This document shows positions 1 through 8,690 of a DNA stretch of 64,000 nt, piece by piece. A program made the translations under genes and the position numbers. Origin of the DNA: Clostridia bacterium (GTDB taxonomy: Bacteria; Bacillota; Clostridia; Oscillospirales; CAG-382); NCBI GenBank assembly GCA_017456765.1, contig JAFTIR010000013.1, forward strand, positions 1 to 64,000, read 5' to 3'. The notes below the pieces were generated by a model. That model was not told the origin of the DNA. It saw nothing but the letters and a program-made list of their open reading frames with translations, and searched no databases. Every line of letters starts with the position of its first letter. Position 1 is the stretch's first letter.

Positions 1-254
1 CCGTAGGCTTACCCAAACCCGAGGTTTGCAGTCAATCAAAAAAATGATGGCTTGCAAGATTTTTAAGTACATACCGTAGGACAACAAAAATGGAGAGAGT
101 AAGCCGCCTGCGGCAAGAGGGAGAGTCAGCGGAAGTCGGGCACACCCGACTGAGCCACTCCCTCTTTTGAGTAGGAGCGTTTTTGCTTTCTTTTGTCGCG
201 GGACAAAAGAAAGTCGCCGTCCGCAGACGGCGAAACACTCCTAATTCCTAATTC
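1..254. repeat. Mosaic palindromic repeat block at the left edge
   Basis: This gene-free stretch is made of modules that recur elsewhere in the window. The first 90 bases match 42427-42515. The part around 100-170 matches, inverted, the block at 9915-9990. Hairpin-capable modules follow, including a CTTTTGTCGCGGGACAAAAG palindrome and CGCCGTCCGCAGACGGCG. I see no believable coding region here; the one small reading frame is composed of the repeats. Confidence 0.75.
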
Positions 255-278
255 CTAATTCCTAATTCCTAATTCCTC
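241..278. repeat. Tandem heptamer array (TTCCTAA/GGAATTA)
   Basis: About five head-to-tail copies of a seven-base unit run into the 3' end of the pyridoxal kinase gene. On the minus strand they encode its last residues (ELGIRN) and its TAG stop. The same unit abuts stop codons at 42141, 47376, 55501 and, degenerate, 58674. Confidence 0.85.
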
Positions 279-1094
279 ATTTAATTTGTACATCACCGGC
301 TCAAACCTTGCACCGTATTTGTGGTCGGGGTCGCTCTGGGAGCATTTAATTGCCTCAACCACAAAGTTTGCGGCAATTTTGGCGGCAGTGAAAGCGTCCT
401 TGCCGTTCATGAGAGCGCCTGTAAAGGTAGAGGCATAAATGTCGCCTGTTCCGTGACAGCCGCGTGCTATTTTTTCGTGGGCGTAGTCAAGAAAACAAAC
501 TCCGTCGTATAAAATGAAGCCTGTTTTACCCTCTGTAAAGCTCTCGCCCGTGAGAATCACATTCTTTGCACCCATTTCTTTGAGCTTGCGAAGAAGCATT
601 TCAAGAAACTCTCTGTCGTGCCTTTCCTCATAGGGTGTGCCTGTAAGGAAGCATGCCTCCGTGATGTTGGGAAGAAGGAAGTCGGCACGGGGGATAAGTG
701 TTCTCATGGCAGAAACAAACTCATCGTCAAAGCCGTAGTACAGTTTTCCGCCGTCAGCCATGGCAGGATCAACAATGTTTATGCTGTTTTCCTTGCCCAT
801 GCTGTCAAGAACATCCGCAACAAAAGCGACCTGCTTTGTCGAGCCGAGATACCCTGTGTAAATGGCATCAAAGTACAGTCCCTCTTTCTGCCAGTGTGCT
901 TTGATTGCAGGAATGTCGTCGGTAAGGTCGCGGAAGGTAAAGCCGGTGAAACCTCCTGTATGTGTGGAAAGAACGGCAGTGGGAAGCACGCTCGTTTCAA
1001 TTCCGCAGGCTGAAATTATGGGAAGAGCCACCGTCAGCGAGCATTGTCCGACACAAGATATGTCCTGTATTGTAAGTATTCTTTTGAAATCCAT
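255..1094 (-). CDS. pdxY: Pyridoxal/pyridoxamine kinase
   Basis: The product (279 aa) is a ribokinase-fold B6-vitamer kinase that should phosphorylate pyridoxal or pyridoxamine with ATP in the cytoplasm as part of PLP salvage. The N-terminus (QDISCVGQCSLTVALP) is typical of the PdxK/PdxY family. The conserved anion-hole and catalytic-base motif HGTGDIYAS lies near residue 215. The ATG follows an AGAGGAA ribosome binding site. It lies 15 bp downstream of a glycosidase-like gene and is probably cotranscribed with it. The last codons (GIRN-stop) come from the GGAATTA heptamer array, so the extreme C-terminus is repeat-derived. The family call is firm; the preferred vitamer cannot be read from sequence. 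Confidence 0.9.
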   Translation of the reverse strand: MDFKRILTIQDISCVGQCSLTVALPIISACGIETSVLPTAVLSTHTGGFTGFTFRDLTDDIPAIKAHWQKEGLYFDAIYTGYLGSTKQVAFVADVLDSMGKENSINIVDPAMADGGKLYYGFDDEFVSAMRTLIPRADFLLPNITEACFLTGTPYEERHDREFLEMLLRKLKEMGAKNVILTGESFTEGKTGFILYDGVCFLDYAHEKIARGCHGTGDIYASTFTGALMNGKDAFTAAKIAANFVVEAIKCSQSDPDHKYGARFEPVMYKLNEELGIRN

Positions 1095-1109
1095 TTTTGT
1101 TCCTCTTTT

Positions 1110-2393
1110 CTATTTGTCAAGCCTGTATTCTAATGTAAAAGCTTTCTCGCTCATTGGCTGAACACGGAAAAGACACGCATCGCCGGCTTCAAGATGCACC
1201 GAAAGAGCGGAGGCGTTTTCATTTGTCATCTTCTGTCTGCCATCTGTTCTGTCAACAAGATAAATACGGTTTTGTCCCTTTAGCGAAAGGGTAATATCAT
1301 TTGCTTTTTCATAGTCGCGGTTGAGAATAAAAAGATACTTATTCCCGTATTCGTCATGTAATTCGCCGATGCTTGTGCGAGACGCAAGAGTACCGTCCAA
1401 GATTGTGCTGTCGCTTATCCTGTCTTCCGAAAGCCCCTCTTTGTAGGTGTCGGGAGGATTTTGAAGAAGGTCGTCGGAATGGAAAATATATTTGTTGTCA
1501 AGCGCCATAAGGGTATTGCCGAGCTTTGCAAATTCTCCGTTTATCTCTTTGAACTCATAAAAATACTGTCCCTTGTTTCCCTCCATGTCTGTAATGGACG
1601 AGGGGGCGGTGAAATTCTGAAGTGCCTTTGCACCATAGAGACACGCCGCATACATCATCATTCTCGCCATGGGAAAGCTAAATCCGCTGCCGCGCTTGTG
1701 CAAATCGTAGGACTGGAAATAGAACCATAGCGGCACTTTTTTCTCGCGGCACACTTTTCTCATCATTTCAAGGTCAAGCCACATTTTTGAGTTGTCAAGC
1801 TGAGCGTCTTTTTCCCAACCCTCAATGCCAATCGGGTAGTAGTCAAGTGAAAGAACCGACGGCTCAATAACATCGGCAAATCGCCTGAGATAGGCGGGAA
1901 ATTCTCCGTTTTCCCAGGTGTAAATACCGTTGTATGAGGGAATTGCCACCGTAAAGCCGAGCCTTTCGGGGTCTTCCTTTTCAATTTCGTCAATCTGGCG
2001 GCGTGTTTCATAAAGCTGGTCGTCCTTGTAGGGTTCGTCCCATACATAGTAGCCGATTGTTCTTTTCCATGGCTTTAGCTTGTGTGCAATATCTTTTGCC
2101 ATGGTATCGCTTCTGACATCATCTCTGTGCCACTGTTGCATTCCGCCAAATTCCGAAAAGTCCTGGAATATAAGGTCAAGCCCAACCTCCTCGCAAAGAC
2201 GTACAACCTCCCAGGCTTCGTCGTGCTCTGCCCAGCCGAGCTCTACACAGTTAAGTCCCGATTCTTTCCAGTTTTCCACGGCATTCCGTTTGTTTTTGCC
2301 CTTGCCCTGAAAGGAGGAAAGAATAAAGTTGTCCTGCTTCCATACACGCTTTGAATTGCCCAAAGGAAATCTAAAAAAAATCTTGTGCTGCAT
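1110..2393 (-). CDS. Putative TIM-barrel glycoside hydrolase-like protein
   Basis: A 427-residue protein without a signal peptide. Residues about 25-300 look like a (beta/alpha)8 barrel. The motifs GLNCVELGWAEHDE near the start, YYVWDEP mid-barrel (a likely acid/base Glu, as in clan GH-A enzymes) and PLWFYFQSYDL later support this. The last 90 residues are beta-rich, resembling the C-terminal sandwich of retaining glycosidases. I cannot assign a GH family, and the second catalytic Glu is not clear. The start has an AAGGAG site seven bases upstream. It leads a two-gene unit with the pyridoxal kinase, with its own promoter in the short gap to the ABC operon. It could also be a non-catalytic barrel. 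Confidence 0.6.
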   Translation of the reverse strand: MQHKIFFRFPLGNSKRVWKQDNFILSSFQGKGKNKRNAVENWKESGLNCVELGWAEHDEAWEVVRLCEEVGLDLIFQDFSEFGGMQQWHRDDVRSDTMAKDIAHKLKPWKRTIGYYVWDEPYKDDQLYETRRQIDEIEKEDPERLGFTVAIPSYNGIYTWENGEFPAYLRRFADVIEPSVLSLDYYPIGIEGWEKDAQLDNSKMWLDLEMMRKVCREKKVPLWFYFQSYDLHKRGSGFSFPMARMMMYAACLYGAKALQNFTAPSSITDMEGNKGQYFYEFKEINGEFAKLGNTLMALDNKYIFHSDDLLQNPPDTYKEGLSEDRISDSTILDGTLASRTSIGELHDEYGNKYLFILNRDYEKANDITLSLKGQNRIYLVDRTDGRQKMTNENASALSVHLEAGDACLFRVQPMSEKAFTLEYRLDK

Positions 2394-2422
2394 CTAAACA
2401 TCTCCTTAAAACCTATAAAAAA

Positions 2423-2451
2423 ATATTATAACACTTTTGTCCTCTTGTCAA
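2423..2451 (-). promoter_or_regulatory. Promoter for the glycosidase-like/pdxY unit
   Basis: On the minus strand TTGACA (2446-2451) is followed by TATAAT (2425-2430, 15-bp spacer) or the overlapping TAATAT (2423-2428, 17-bp spacer). It lies between the ABC ATPase stop and the next start, so the downstream pair can be transcribed on its own. Confidence 0.6.
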
Positions 2452-2459
2452 TAAAGAAT

Positions 2460-3191
2460 CTACACCGCAAAGAAAATTTCATCATTTACAGCATATTTTT
2501 TTACACCGAAGTTTTTTTCAATTACATTTTTTTCGAGACATTCCTCTTTTCTTCCCGAAAAAACACATTTTCCGCCGTCAATTACAACAACATTGTCGGC
2601 GTACTTTATCGCTCTGCTAAGATTGTGAATTACACAAATAACCGTCTTTCCCTCGCAGCACATCCCTTTTGCCGCCGAGAGAAGAAGCGCCTCATGCTCT
2701 GCATCAAGATTTGAGGTAGGCTCGTCAAGAAGTAAGATGTGTGCGTCCTGACACAGATTCATGGCAAAGTAGCAGAGCTGTCTTTCTCCGCCCGAAACTT
2801 CACATGCCCGTCTTTGGGCAAGGTGGGAAATGCCCGCTTTCTCAAGTGCCCTGTCCACACGACTCTCGCGCTCAGCCTTCTCATCACGAAAGGCGCTTCG
2901 CCCGAAGGCACACATCTCACGCACCGTAAATGAGCTTTGCGTGGCATTCTGGTAAAGGCAGGATATTGTTTCTGCCCTCTCCTTGTCCGAAATGCTCTTT
3001 AAATCTCTGCCATCGCACACAATACTGCCCCCATACCCCTTTACACCCGATATGCAGTTTATGAGGGTAGATTTTCCCGAGCTGTTCTTTCCGATTACGG
3101 CATAGAATTTTCCTTCTTCAAATGAAAGGTTTATATTTTCAAGTACACATCTCTTTCCGTAATGGCAAAAGAGATTTTTTATTTCAAGCAT
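2460..3191 (-). CDS. FecE/FhuC-type ABC transporter ATPase
   Basis: This is the ATP-binding subunit (243 aa) of a metal-chelate importer, powering uptake through the FecCD-type permease encoded just upstream. Walker A is GKNSSGKST, the signature is VSGGERQLCYFAM, and Walker B is ILLLDEPTSNLD. The frame stays open to 3431, but that part lies inside the permease gene and reads as a shadow. The start chosen is the ATG at 3191 (MLEIKNLFCHYGKR), which overlaps the permease stop by 8 bp, as expected for translational coupling. It is the last gene of the reductase-transporter operon. The substrate (siderophore, heme or corrinoid) cannot be told from this subunit. Confidence 0.9.
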   Translation of the reverse strand: MLEIKNLFCHYGKRCVLENINLSFEEGKFYAVIGKNSSGKSTLINCISGVKGYGGSIVCDGRDLKSISDKERAETISCLYQNATQSSFTVREMCAFGRSAFRDEKAERESRVDRALEKAGISHLAQRRACEVSGGERQLCYFAMNLCQDAHILLLDEPTSNLDAEHEALLLSAAKGMCCEGKTVICVIHNLSRAIKYADNVVVIDGGKCVFSGRKEECLEKNVIEKNFGVKKYAVNDEIFFAV

Positions 3192-4185
3192 CTTTTCTCC
3201 CTCCCTTTGAAAGAAGTAAAAACAGGAAAAAGGGAGAACCTGAAAGTGCCATGAGAATACCTGCAGGTATTTCAGAGGGGGCTGCCATAATTCTTCCGAG
3301 AAAGTCCGACAGCACCACAAGAATAGAGCCGATAAGCGCAGAGGCGGGAATAAGAATTTTTGCATTCTCGGGTACAAATCTTCTTGCAATGTGGGGGGAC
3401 ATAAGTCCCGCAAAGCCCAAAAGTCCTGCAAAGCTTACGGCAGAGGAGGCAGAGGCAGAGGCTAAAAGCATTGCGAAAATCCTCACCCGAGGCACACAAA
3501 GCCCGAGGGAATGAGCCGTGTTGTCACCAAGCGAGAGAATGTCAAGCCTTTGTGAAAAAACGCATGACAGCACGAGTACAAACCCTACTGTAATTGCAGG
3601 AATCATCAGCTGTTCAAATTTTACTCCCGAAAGCGAGCCTACGGAAAATGCGTTATATGACACAAGCACATCCGTGTCAATAAGGGATATAAGGGAAATG
3701 CCCGCCGAAAGAATTGCACTCACGGCAAGACCTATAAGTATCACATTTGACTTTGAAACGCCAACCTTTCTTGAAAGCGCTGTAATAAAAGCAGTCGTGA
3801 GAAAAGCACCGCAAAAGGCAAAGAGCGGCACAAAAGCAAAGAGCGACGGAAACAGCCATATAGCAAGAATTACCGCAAAGCCCGCACCCGAATTTACACC
3901 CACAAGATTTGGGGATGCCATTCTGTTGCCCGTCACAATCTGAAGTATCGCGCCCGACATTCCAAGACCTGCCCCCGCAACAAGTGCCGACAGCAGCCTT
4001 GCAAGCCTTACGTTATAGATAATCACTCCGCCCACCGTTTCTCTTTTCACATCTGTAAGCGCAAAGAAAAATTCCCTTGTCGAAAGATGAGCCGAGCCGA
4101 AACGCAATGACAAAAGGCATAGCACAAAGAGTACTATGCCGCCTGACAAAAGAGAAATGATGTTTTTTGTCCTATTCTTTGCCAT
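3184..4185 (-). CDS. FecCD-family metal-chelate ABC permease
   Basis: A 333-residue, very hydrophobic protein with about ten membrane segments, the usual size and pattern of FecCD/BtuC permeases. Family landmarks are the GLGMSGAILQIVTGNRMASPNLVGVN stretch (residues about 72-98; given here only as the family's conserved N-terminal region) and the FAGLLGFAGLMSPHIARR coupling motif that contacts the ATPase. It overlaps the binding protein upstream by 14 bp and the ATPase downstream by 8 bp. It should form a homodimeric channel for an iron-siderophore, heme or cobalamin-like substrate. There is no paralogue beside it, consistent with a homodimer. Confidence 0.9.
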   Translation of the reverse strand: MAKNRTKNIISLLSGGIVLFVLCLLSLRFGSAHLSTREFFFALTDVKRETVGGVIIYNVRLARLLSALVAGAGLGMSGAILQIVTGNRMASPNLVGVNSGAGFAVILAIWLFPSLFAFVPLFAFCGAFLTTAFITALSRKVGVSKSNVILIGLAVSAILSAGISLISLIDTDVLVSYNAFSVGSLSGVKFEQLMIPAITVGFVLVLSCVFSQRLDILSLGDNTAHSLGLCVPRVRIFAMLLASASASSAVSFAGLLGFAGLMSPHIARRFVPENAKILIPASALIGSILVVLSDFLGRIMAAPSEIPAGILMALSGSPFFLFLLLSKGGRKDA

Positions 4186-5104
4186 ACAAAAGCTCCGCTA
4201 AAATTTTGTAAGCCTCGTCCCACCTGTCATTCGGCTTGTACTGAAACAGATTTTTGTCGAGGAATGTGTAGTTTTCGTTTTTTACGGCAGAGAGCATCTG
4301 CCATTCGTCCTGTTCGAGAAGCGACATCATATATTTCTTGGCCGCATCCTCATCTCCCATGGTGGAGAAGAAAATGTAGTCTGGGTTTTCGATAAGTATT
4401 TCTTCGGTAGAAAGCCCGTCAAGAAGAAGAGGCGCATTCTCTGCTATGTTGTAGGTGTTCATCTCGTAAAGCATACGGCAAACAAAACTGTTATCCTTTG
4501 TCTTTGCCTTTGTTGCCTTTGCACCCGAAGCACAGCGCACAAAAAGTATCTTTTTGGGCTCACCTTCCGGAATCTGTGACAAAACCTTTTCAATTCCGTT
4601 CTTTACCCTCACCACGTTTTGTCTATACCCTTCCTCATCCGAGAAAATGCCGCACAGTTCCCTCATTACCCTTTCGTAGTCCTCAAAGCTCTCAACCCTG
4701 AAAAGAGCCGCAGGTATGCCTGCCTCTGAAAGAAACCCTGCTGTTTTGTTATGCTCTGCAATGTCAACCGAGCCTATAACCAAATCGCACTGCTCGGCGA
4801 TAAGAAGCTCTGTGTTTATCTTCTTTCCTGCGCCCTCGTCGACAAGAAATGTACCCTCGTCCGCAAAGCCGCGCTCGATGCTTTCTCCCACCGTGACAGA
4901 AACGCTTCCTCCGGCAAGAAGAACCATTTGCGCATAGGACGAAAACAGCACCGCCACCTTTTTCGGCTTTTCACTCAGTGTTATTTCTTTTCCCGTATCG
5001 TCGGTAAAGGTGAAATATGTATCGTTGACTGCCTCTTGTTTTTTTGCACATGACGGAAAAATCAGGCACAGCAACACAAGAAACAAAAGAAATATTCTTT
5101 TCAT
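4172..5104 (-). CDS. Metal-chelate ABC substrate-binding lipoprotein
   Basis: A 310-residue extracytoplasmic lipoprotein. The signal peptide ends in a lipobox at FPSCAKK, so Cys is about residue 19. It is followed by a two-lobed type III (FepB/BtuF-like) binding fold with the typical opening TDDTGKEITLSEKPKKVAVL and a hinge helix. It should deliver a chelate to the FecCD permease. Its ATG overlaps the stop of the upstream reductase (ATGA at 5101-5104), so the four genes form one tightly coupled operon. The pairing with a siroheme-type enzyme suggests a tetrapyrrole or iron substrate, but that is inference. Confidence 0.88.
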   Translation of the reverse strand: MKRIFLLFLVLLCLIFPSCAKKQEAVNDTYFTFTDDTGKEITLSEKPKKVAVLFSSYAQMVLLAGGSVSVTVGESIERGFADEGTFLVDEGAGKKINTELLIAEQCDLVIGSVDIAEHNKTAGFLSEAGIPAALFRVESFEDYERVMRELCGIFSDEEGYRQNVVRVKNGIEKVLSQIPEGEPKKILFVRCASGAKATKAKTKDNSFVCRMLYEMNTYNIAENAPLLLDGLSTEEILIENPDYIFFSTMGDEDAAKKYMMSLLEQDEWQMLSAVKNENYTFLDKNLFQYKPNDRWDEAYKILAELLYGKE

Positions 5105-6015
5105 TTTGCAAGAATTTCGTCCTTTTTCTCTATCATTTCGCCCGAGGTGAGTATTCTTTCGGTTTCCTCAAAGCCAACTCTCTTTATGGTGTCGGCAAAG
5201 CGTTCTCCCGCCTCGCCGTAGAGCCTGAAGAACAGAATTGCGCTCTCGATGAGCTTCATTACCTCATCCTCCGATGCAAAAATCGTCTGCAAGGGTCTTC
5301 CCATTGCCGTCTTTTTGCCCCATCTTCCGCCAACATATACTCTGTAGCCTACATTGTACCCTTCGATAGCACCAAAGGGACATTTTCCGTCGCATCTGCC
5401 GCAACCGTTGCACTCAGGGCTTGTAATTTTGCCGTTTTCAACCCTTGCCGCCTTCACGGGACACGCCTTTTCCACCTGACAAACCTTGCATCCGCGGCAA
5501 ATTTCCGTGTTGAAAATCGGCTTTTTATGTCCGATAACGCCAAGGTCGTTAAGATCCGGCTTTACACAGTTGTTTGGACAGCCGCCAACGGCAATTTTGA
5601 ATTTGTGGGGCAGCTTTACCTCGTGGTAGCCCTTGTAGAATACATGATGTATCTTTTCTGAAAGTGAAAATGTATCTATAAGTCCGTACTGGCAGGTTGT
5701 ACCCTTGCAGGAAACAATGGGACGGACTTTCGGACCCGTACCGCCTATTTCAAGGTCGTGTTCACGAAGAAACTCTATAAGAGGTTCTATGTTTTCGTAG
5801 GGAATATGTTGAATTTCTATTGTCTGGCGCGTTGTAAGCCCTACTGCCGAGCCTGCATATTTTTTCGCCGCCTCTGCAATAACAGTGAGCTTGTCCGCAT
5901 CTATTCTGCCGTTAACGGTTAAAACTCTGCCGTTGAAGTGGCAATACGTTGTTTTGTCAATGAGAAATCCCATTCCTTTTACTTTTGCGATTTCTTCAGG
6001 GGTAGGCTTGTACAT
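5101..6015 (-). CDS. Siroheme/4Fe-4S sulfite (or nitrite) reductase-like protein
   Basis: The product (304 aa) resembles the AsrC-type and small sulfite reductases. Residues about 15-90 form the ferredoxin-like NiR/SiR half-domain, with a TTRQTIEIQ anion/heme-binding segment. C103, C108, C146 and C150 (SCKGTTC and GGCPNNC) are the expected siroheme-4Fe4S ligands. A two-cluster ferredoxin insert follows, with Cys at about 173, 176, 179, 185 and 202, 205, 208, 212. It should carry out multi-electron reduction of sulfite or a similar oxyanion in the cytoplasm. The start has a GAGGT site. No partner AsrA/AsrB is adjacent; instead it leads an operon with a metal-chelate ABC importer. Confidence 0.82.
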   Translation of the reverse strand: MYKPTPEEIAKVKGMGFLIDKTTYCHFNGRVLTVNGRIDADKLTVIAEAAKKYAGSAVGLTTRQTIEIQHIPYENIEPLIEFLREHDLEIGGTGPKVRPIVSCKGTTCQYGLIDTFSLSEKIHHVFYKGYHEVKLPHKFKIAVGGCPNNCVKPDLNDLGVIGHKKPIFNTEICRGCKVCQVEKACPVKAARVENGKITSPECNGCGRCDGKCPFGAIEGYNVGYRVYVGGRWGKKTAMGRPLQTIFASEDEVMKLIESAILFFRLYGEAGERFADTIKRVGFEETERILTSGEMIEKKDEILAK

Positions 6016-6039
6016 AGTGTAACCTCTTTCTTTTTTGAT

Positions 6040-6515
6040 TTTTTAGGGTTTCGCCGTCTGCGTACGGCGACCATATTTTGGCACGCCCCAAAAGCAGCGA
6101 GTCGCCGCTGACAACTCGTCATTTTGGCGGCATACGGAAAACCGCCAAAATGACAAATGTGCTGTCGGGCTTTCCCGACCGACACGAGCCGTGGCGGCTC
6201 TTTTTTATTTCTCTACGCAGGAATAAAGAAAACTTATATTTTTCTCTCACTACTCCACCTGTATTTGCCTGCCTTTGGCAGGCTATGGCCTCGCAAAGCG
6301 AGGCAAACCACTCTTATTAGTGACAAAGAAAACTCGGAGGCTTTGAAAAACATTTTGTTGAGGGCTAAAAAGAGCCGCCACGGCTCGAAAAAAATGCGAA
6401 GCGTAGCTGAGATTTTTTTCAGAGTGGTCGCTTTGGGTTACTTTTCGCGAGTGAAAAGTAACGGAAAACGCAGCTCGCAAGCTGCGGAACTCTTTTTTTA
6501 ATTATACCACACCCG
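6040..6515. repeat. Composite palindromic intergenic element
   Basis: The 510-bp gap between the reductase and the AraC gene is filled by the mosaic repeat. In order it shows CGCCGTCTGCGTACGGCG, GAGCCGTGGCGGCTC, the pair GCCTGCCTTTGGCAGGC and GCCTCGCAAAGCGAGGC (about 6268-6304), GAGCCGCCACGGCTC, GTTACTTTTCGCGAGTGAAA and an AGCTCGCAAGCTG palindrome. The same order recurs near 15240-15600, 17560-17860 (inverted), 50425-50780 (inverted), 58700-59050 and 63690-64000. It is probably non-coding. Confidence 0.8.
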
Positions 6516-6525
6516 TATCCCTTTG

Positions 6526-7407
6526 TCAATTTTCCGACATCAGATTCCCCTTATAAAAATTCTTAGGCGACACGCCGAACTCATCCTTGAACGCCTTGCT
6601 GAAGGCATAAACGGAATTGTAGCCGAGAAGGTTTGAAATTTCACCTATTTTGAGCTTGTTTTCCCTAATCATGAGCTTTGCACTTTCAAAACGCCTGTCC
6701 TTGTAGTAGTCCGAAAGAGTTGTGCCGGTAATCTTTTTGAAAAGAAAAGAAAGATAGCTGTAATTGTAACCGCACTTGTCAGCAAGCTCTGTAAGACTCT
6801 TTAAGGAAAACAGGTGGGTATCGATATAATTCTTGACCGACACACATAGCTTTTCGGGATTCTGATACCCCTCGTTGCTTACGAAAACAGTCGAACGCTT
6901 GACCTCAAAAATCTTCAAAAGCTCAAGAAGCACAAGGGAAAATGCAGAGTCGAGATAGTCTTTGCGGAACTTTGCACTTTGCGCGACCTCGTTTACACAG
7001 CTCTGAAGCATTTCCTTTACGATATAGCTCTTGAACACCCTCTTTTTGGCATCGGCATAGCTTGCCATGAGAATTTCAAGCTGTTCGTTGTAATGCTCGT
7101 CGTTTGAATAAAAGGCAAAGTGGTCAAAGGTAAGAGGGCTTTCGCGCGAGGAAACAATTTTGTGTATTTCGCAGGGGAAGGACAGGAATATTTCGCCTTT
7201 TTTTATGCTTACCCTCGTGTCACCGCCGTAAATATCTCCCTCTCCGTCAACTATGCTTGTAAGTTCAAACCAGTTGAGGTGAGTGTGGCTTTCAATGACA
7301 TGACCCGGCGAGCAGACGAGTCTGCCAAGCTGTCTGAGTCCTATTTTTCCGAATGTGTCGTATCTGTCGTCAAGACGGACAATGTCAACTATGTGATTAA
7401 CTGACAA
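6526..7407 (-). CDS. AraC-family transcriptional regulator
   Basis: About 293 residues. The N-terminal half is a cupin-like ligand pocket (HVIESHTHLNWFELTSIVDGEGDIYG). The last 100 residues carry two helix-turn-helix motifs of the AraC/XylS type (LTELADKCGYNYSYLSFLFKK and IGEISNLLGYNSVYAFSKAFK are within this region). I prefer a TTG start at 7407, eight bases after an AAGGGGG site. A GTG at 7416 is in frame but lies directly against that site. It is divergent from two Gfo/Idh/MocA-type genes and probably controls them in response to a sugar or sugar acid; the ligand is unknown. Confidence 0.85.
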   Translation of the reverse strand: MSVNHIVDIVRLDDRYDTFGKIGLRQLGRLVCSPGHVIESHTHLNWFELTSIVDGEGDIYGGDTRVSIKKGEIFLSFPCEIHKIVSSRESPLTFDHFAFYSNDEHYNEQLEILMASYADAKKRVFKSYIVKEMLQSCVNEVAQSAKFRKDYLDSAFSLVLLELLKIFEVKRSTVFVSNEGYQNPEKLCVSVKNYIDTHLFSLKSLTELADKCGYNYSYLSFLFKKITGTTLSDYYKDRRFESAKLMIRENKLKIGEISNLLGYNSVYAFSKAFKDEFGVSPKNFYKGNLMSEN

Positions 7408-7543
7408 TACGCCCACCCCCTTTGCATCTCATCATATCATATAAAAGAGAGCTTTTCAAGAAAAAAATTAAACATTTTTCAAAAAAACAGGCGTATTTTT
7501 GAGCTTTCACAAAAAAACATTAAAAATATACAAAAAAATGATA

Positions 7544-7572
7544 TTTACATTGTTACCGCTTGCAGTTATAAT
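7544..7572 (+). promoter_or_regulatory. Promoter of the oxidoreductase pair
   Basis: TTTACA (7544-7549), a 17-bp spacer and a perfect TATAAT (7567-7572) lie 46 bp before the first oxidoreductase start. The AraC gene diverges from the same 200-bp gap, so activator sites are expected just upstream. Confidence 0.75.
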
Positions 7573-7617
7573 AGAACTGTAAATATGGGCAGAAGCCCAA
7601 AAAACGGAGGTAAAAAC

Positions 7618-8673
7618 ATGAAAGTTATAGCAATTATCGGTTGCGGAAGAATCGCAAGAAATGCACATCTTCCGGCGTTGTCTCAGCTTGACGACGTAAG
7701 AATCAAATACGGCTGTGACATTATCGAAGAAAAGGCAAAGAAATTACAGGAAGATTTCCCCAAGATTGAAAACGTAATCACAGACTACAACGTAGCACTG
7801 GCTGACCCCGAAATTGATGCAGTGTGGGTACTCACACCCAACTTTGCGCACTATACCGTAACAATGGATGCACTGCGTGCGGGAAAGCACGTTCTTTGCG
7901 AAAAGCCCATCACAGTAAACTATGCTCTTTCCAAGGAAATGAAACAAATGGCTGACAAAATGGGCAAGATGCTCAATATCGGTGTCTGCAACAGACACCA
8001 CGCTTCCGTTGAAAAGCTCTATGAAATGAACAAAAACGGAGAATTCGGCAACATCTACCACATTTACTGCTCCTTCAGGTCATGCCGCAGCATTCCCGGT
8101 CTTGGCGGCGACTTTACAACAAAGGCTGTTTCCGGAGGCGGCGCTCTTATCGACTGGGGCGTACACTTCCTTGACCTTATTCTCTATGTTCTCGGCGGTG
8201 CAAAGCTAAAGACCGTAACATGCGATACATATTGCGAAATGGCAAAGGATATGGCTTCCTACAAGTACAAGGGTATGTGGGCTGAGGACACAAAGAATTT
8301 AAACGGCACAAATGACGTTGATGACTTTGTAACAGGTTATGTAAGAACGGACAAGGCCTCCATTTCCATCAACGGTGCATGGGCGCAGAATCTCGACAAG
8401 GGCGAAATGTTCGTTGATTTCCTCGGCGACAAGAAGGGTGCAAGACTCGCTTACCAGGGCAAGATTGAAGTGTTTGACGGCGAAACTCTCGAAACAACTG
8501 CTCCGGAATATGACATTCCCAACCAGTACCTCGAAGAAAACAAGGCATTCCTCGAAAGCATCGACACGGGCGTTAAAACACGCGGCAACATAGACAACGT
8601 TCTTGAGAGTGCTCTTCTTCTTGACCTTCTCTATCAGTCGGCGGATGCGCATAAGGAAATTGTGGTGGAATAG
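7618..8673 (+). CDS. Gfo/Idh/MocA-family NAD(P)-dependent oxidoreductase
   Basis: A 351-residue dehydrogenase with an N-terminal Rossmann fold (IAIIGCGRIARNAHLPAL) and the family's catalytic-lysine motif in CEKPITVNY. The C-terminal alpha/beta domain carries GGGALIDWGVHFLDL, with the usual substrate-binding Asp/His. It should oxidise or reduce a sugar or cyclitol at one carbon. The start chosen is the ATG at 7618, after a clear GGAGG; an in-frame ATG at 7585 precedes that site and is unlikely. The next gene follows after 17 bp. The substrate is unknown, and an AraC regulator diverges upstream. Confidence 0.88.
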   Translation: MKVIAIIGCGRIARNAHLPALSQLDDVRIKYGCDIIEEKAKKLQEDFPKIENVITDYNVALADPEIDAVWVLTPNFAHYTVTMDALRAGKHVLCEKPITVNYALSKEMKQMADKMGKMLNIGVCNRHHASVEKLYEMNKNGEFGNIYHIYCSFRSCRSIPGLGGDFTTKAVSGGGALIDWGVHFLDLILYVLGGAKLKTVTCDTYCEMAKDMASYKYKGMWAEDTKNLNGTNDVDDFVTGYVRTDKASISINGAWAQNLDKGEMFVDFLGDKKGARLAYQGKIEVFDGETLETTAPEYDIPNQYLEENKAFLESIDTGVKTRGNIDNVLESALLLDLLYQSADAHKEIVVE

Positions 8674-8690
8674 GAAGTGAAAACATCATC

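Noticed and set aside
241-278. Heptamer tandem array as a CRISPR-like repeat
   Set aside because: There are no spacers, and the unit is only seven bases.
3192-3431. N-terminal 80-residue extension of the ABC ATPase
   Set aside because: It lies inside the permease gene in another frame, and the family start MLEIKNLF is at 3191.
6078-6501. Small frames inside the repeat blocks with similar translations at several sites
   Set aside because: Their similarity comes from the DNA repeats. They lack ribosome binding sites, and reading frame is not preserved between copies.
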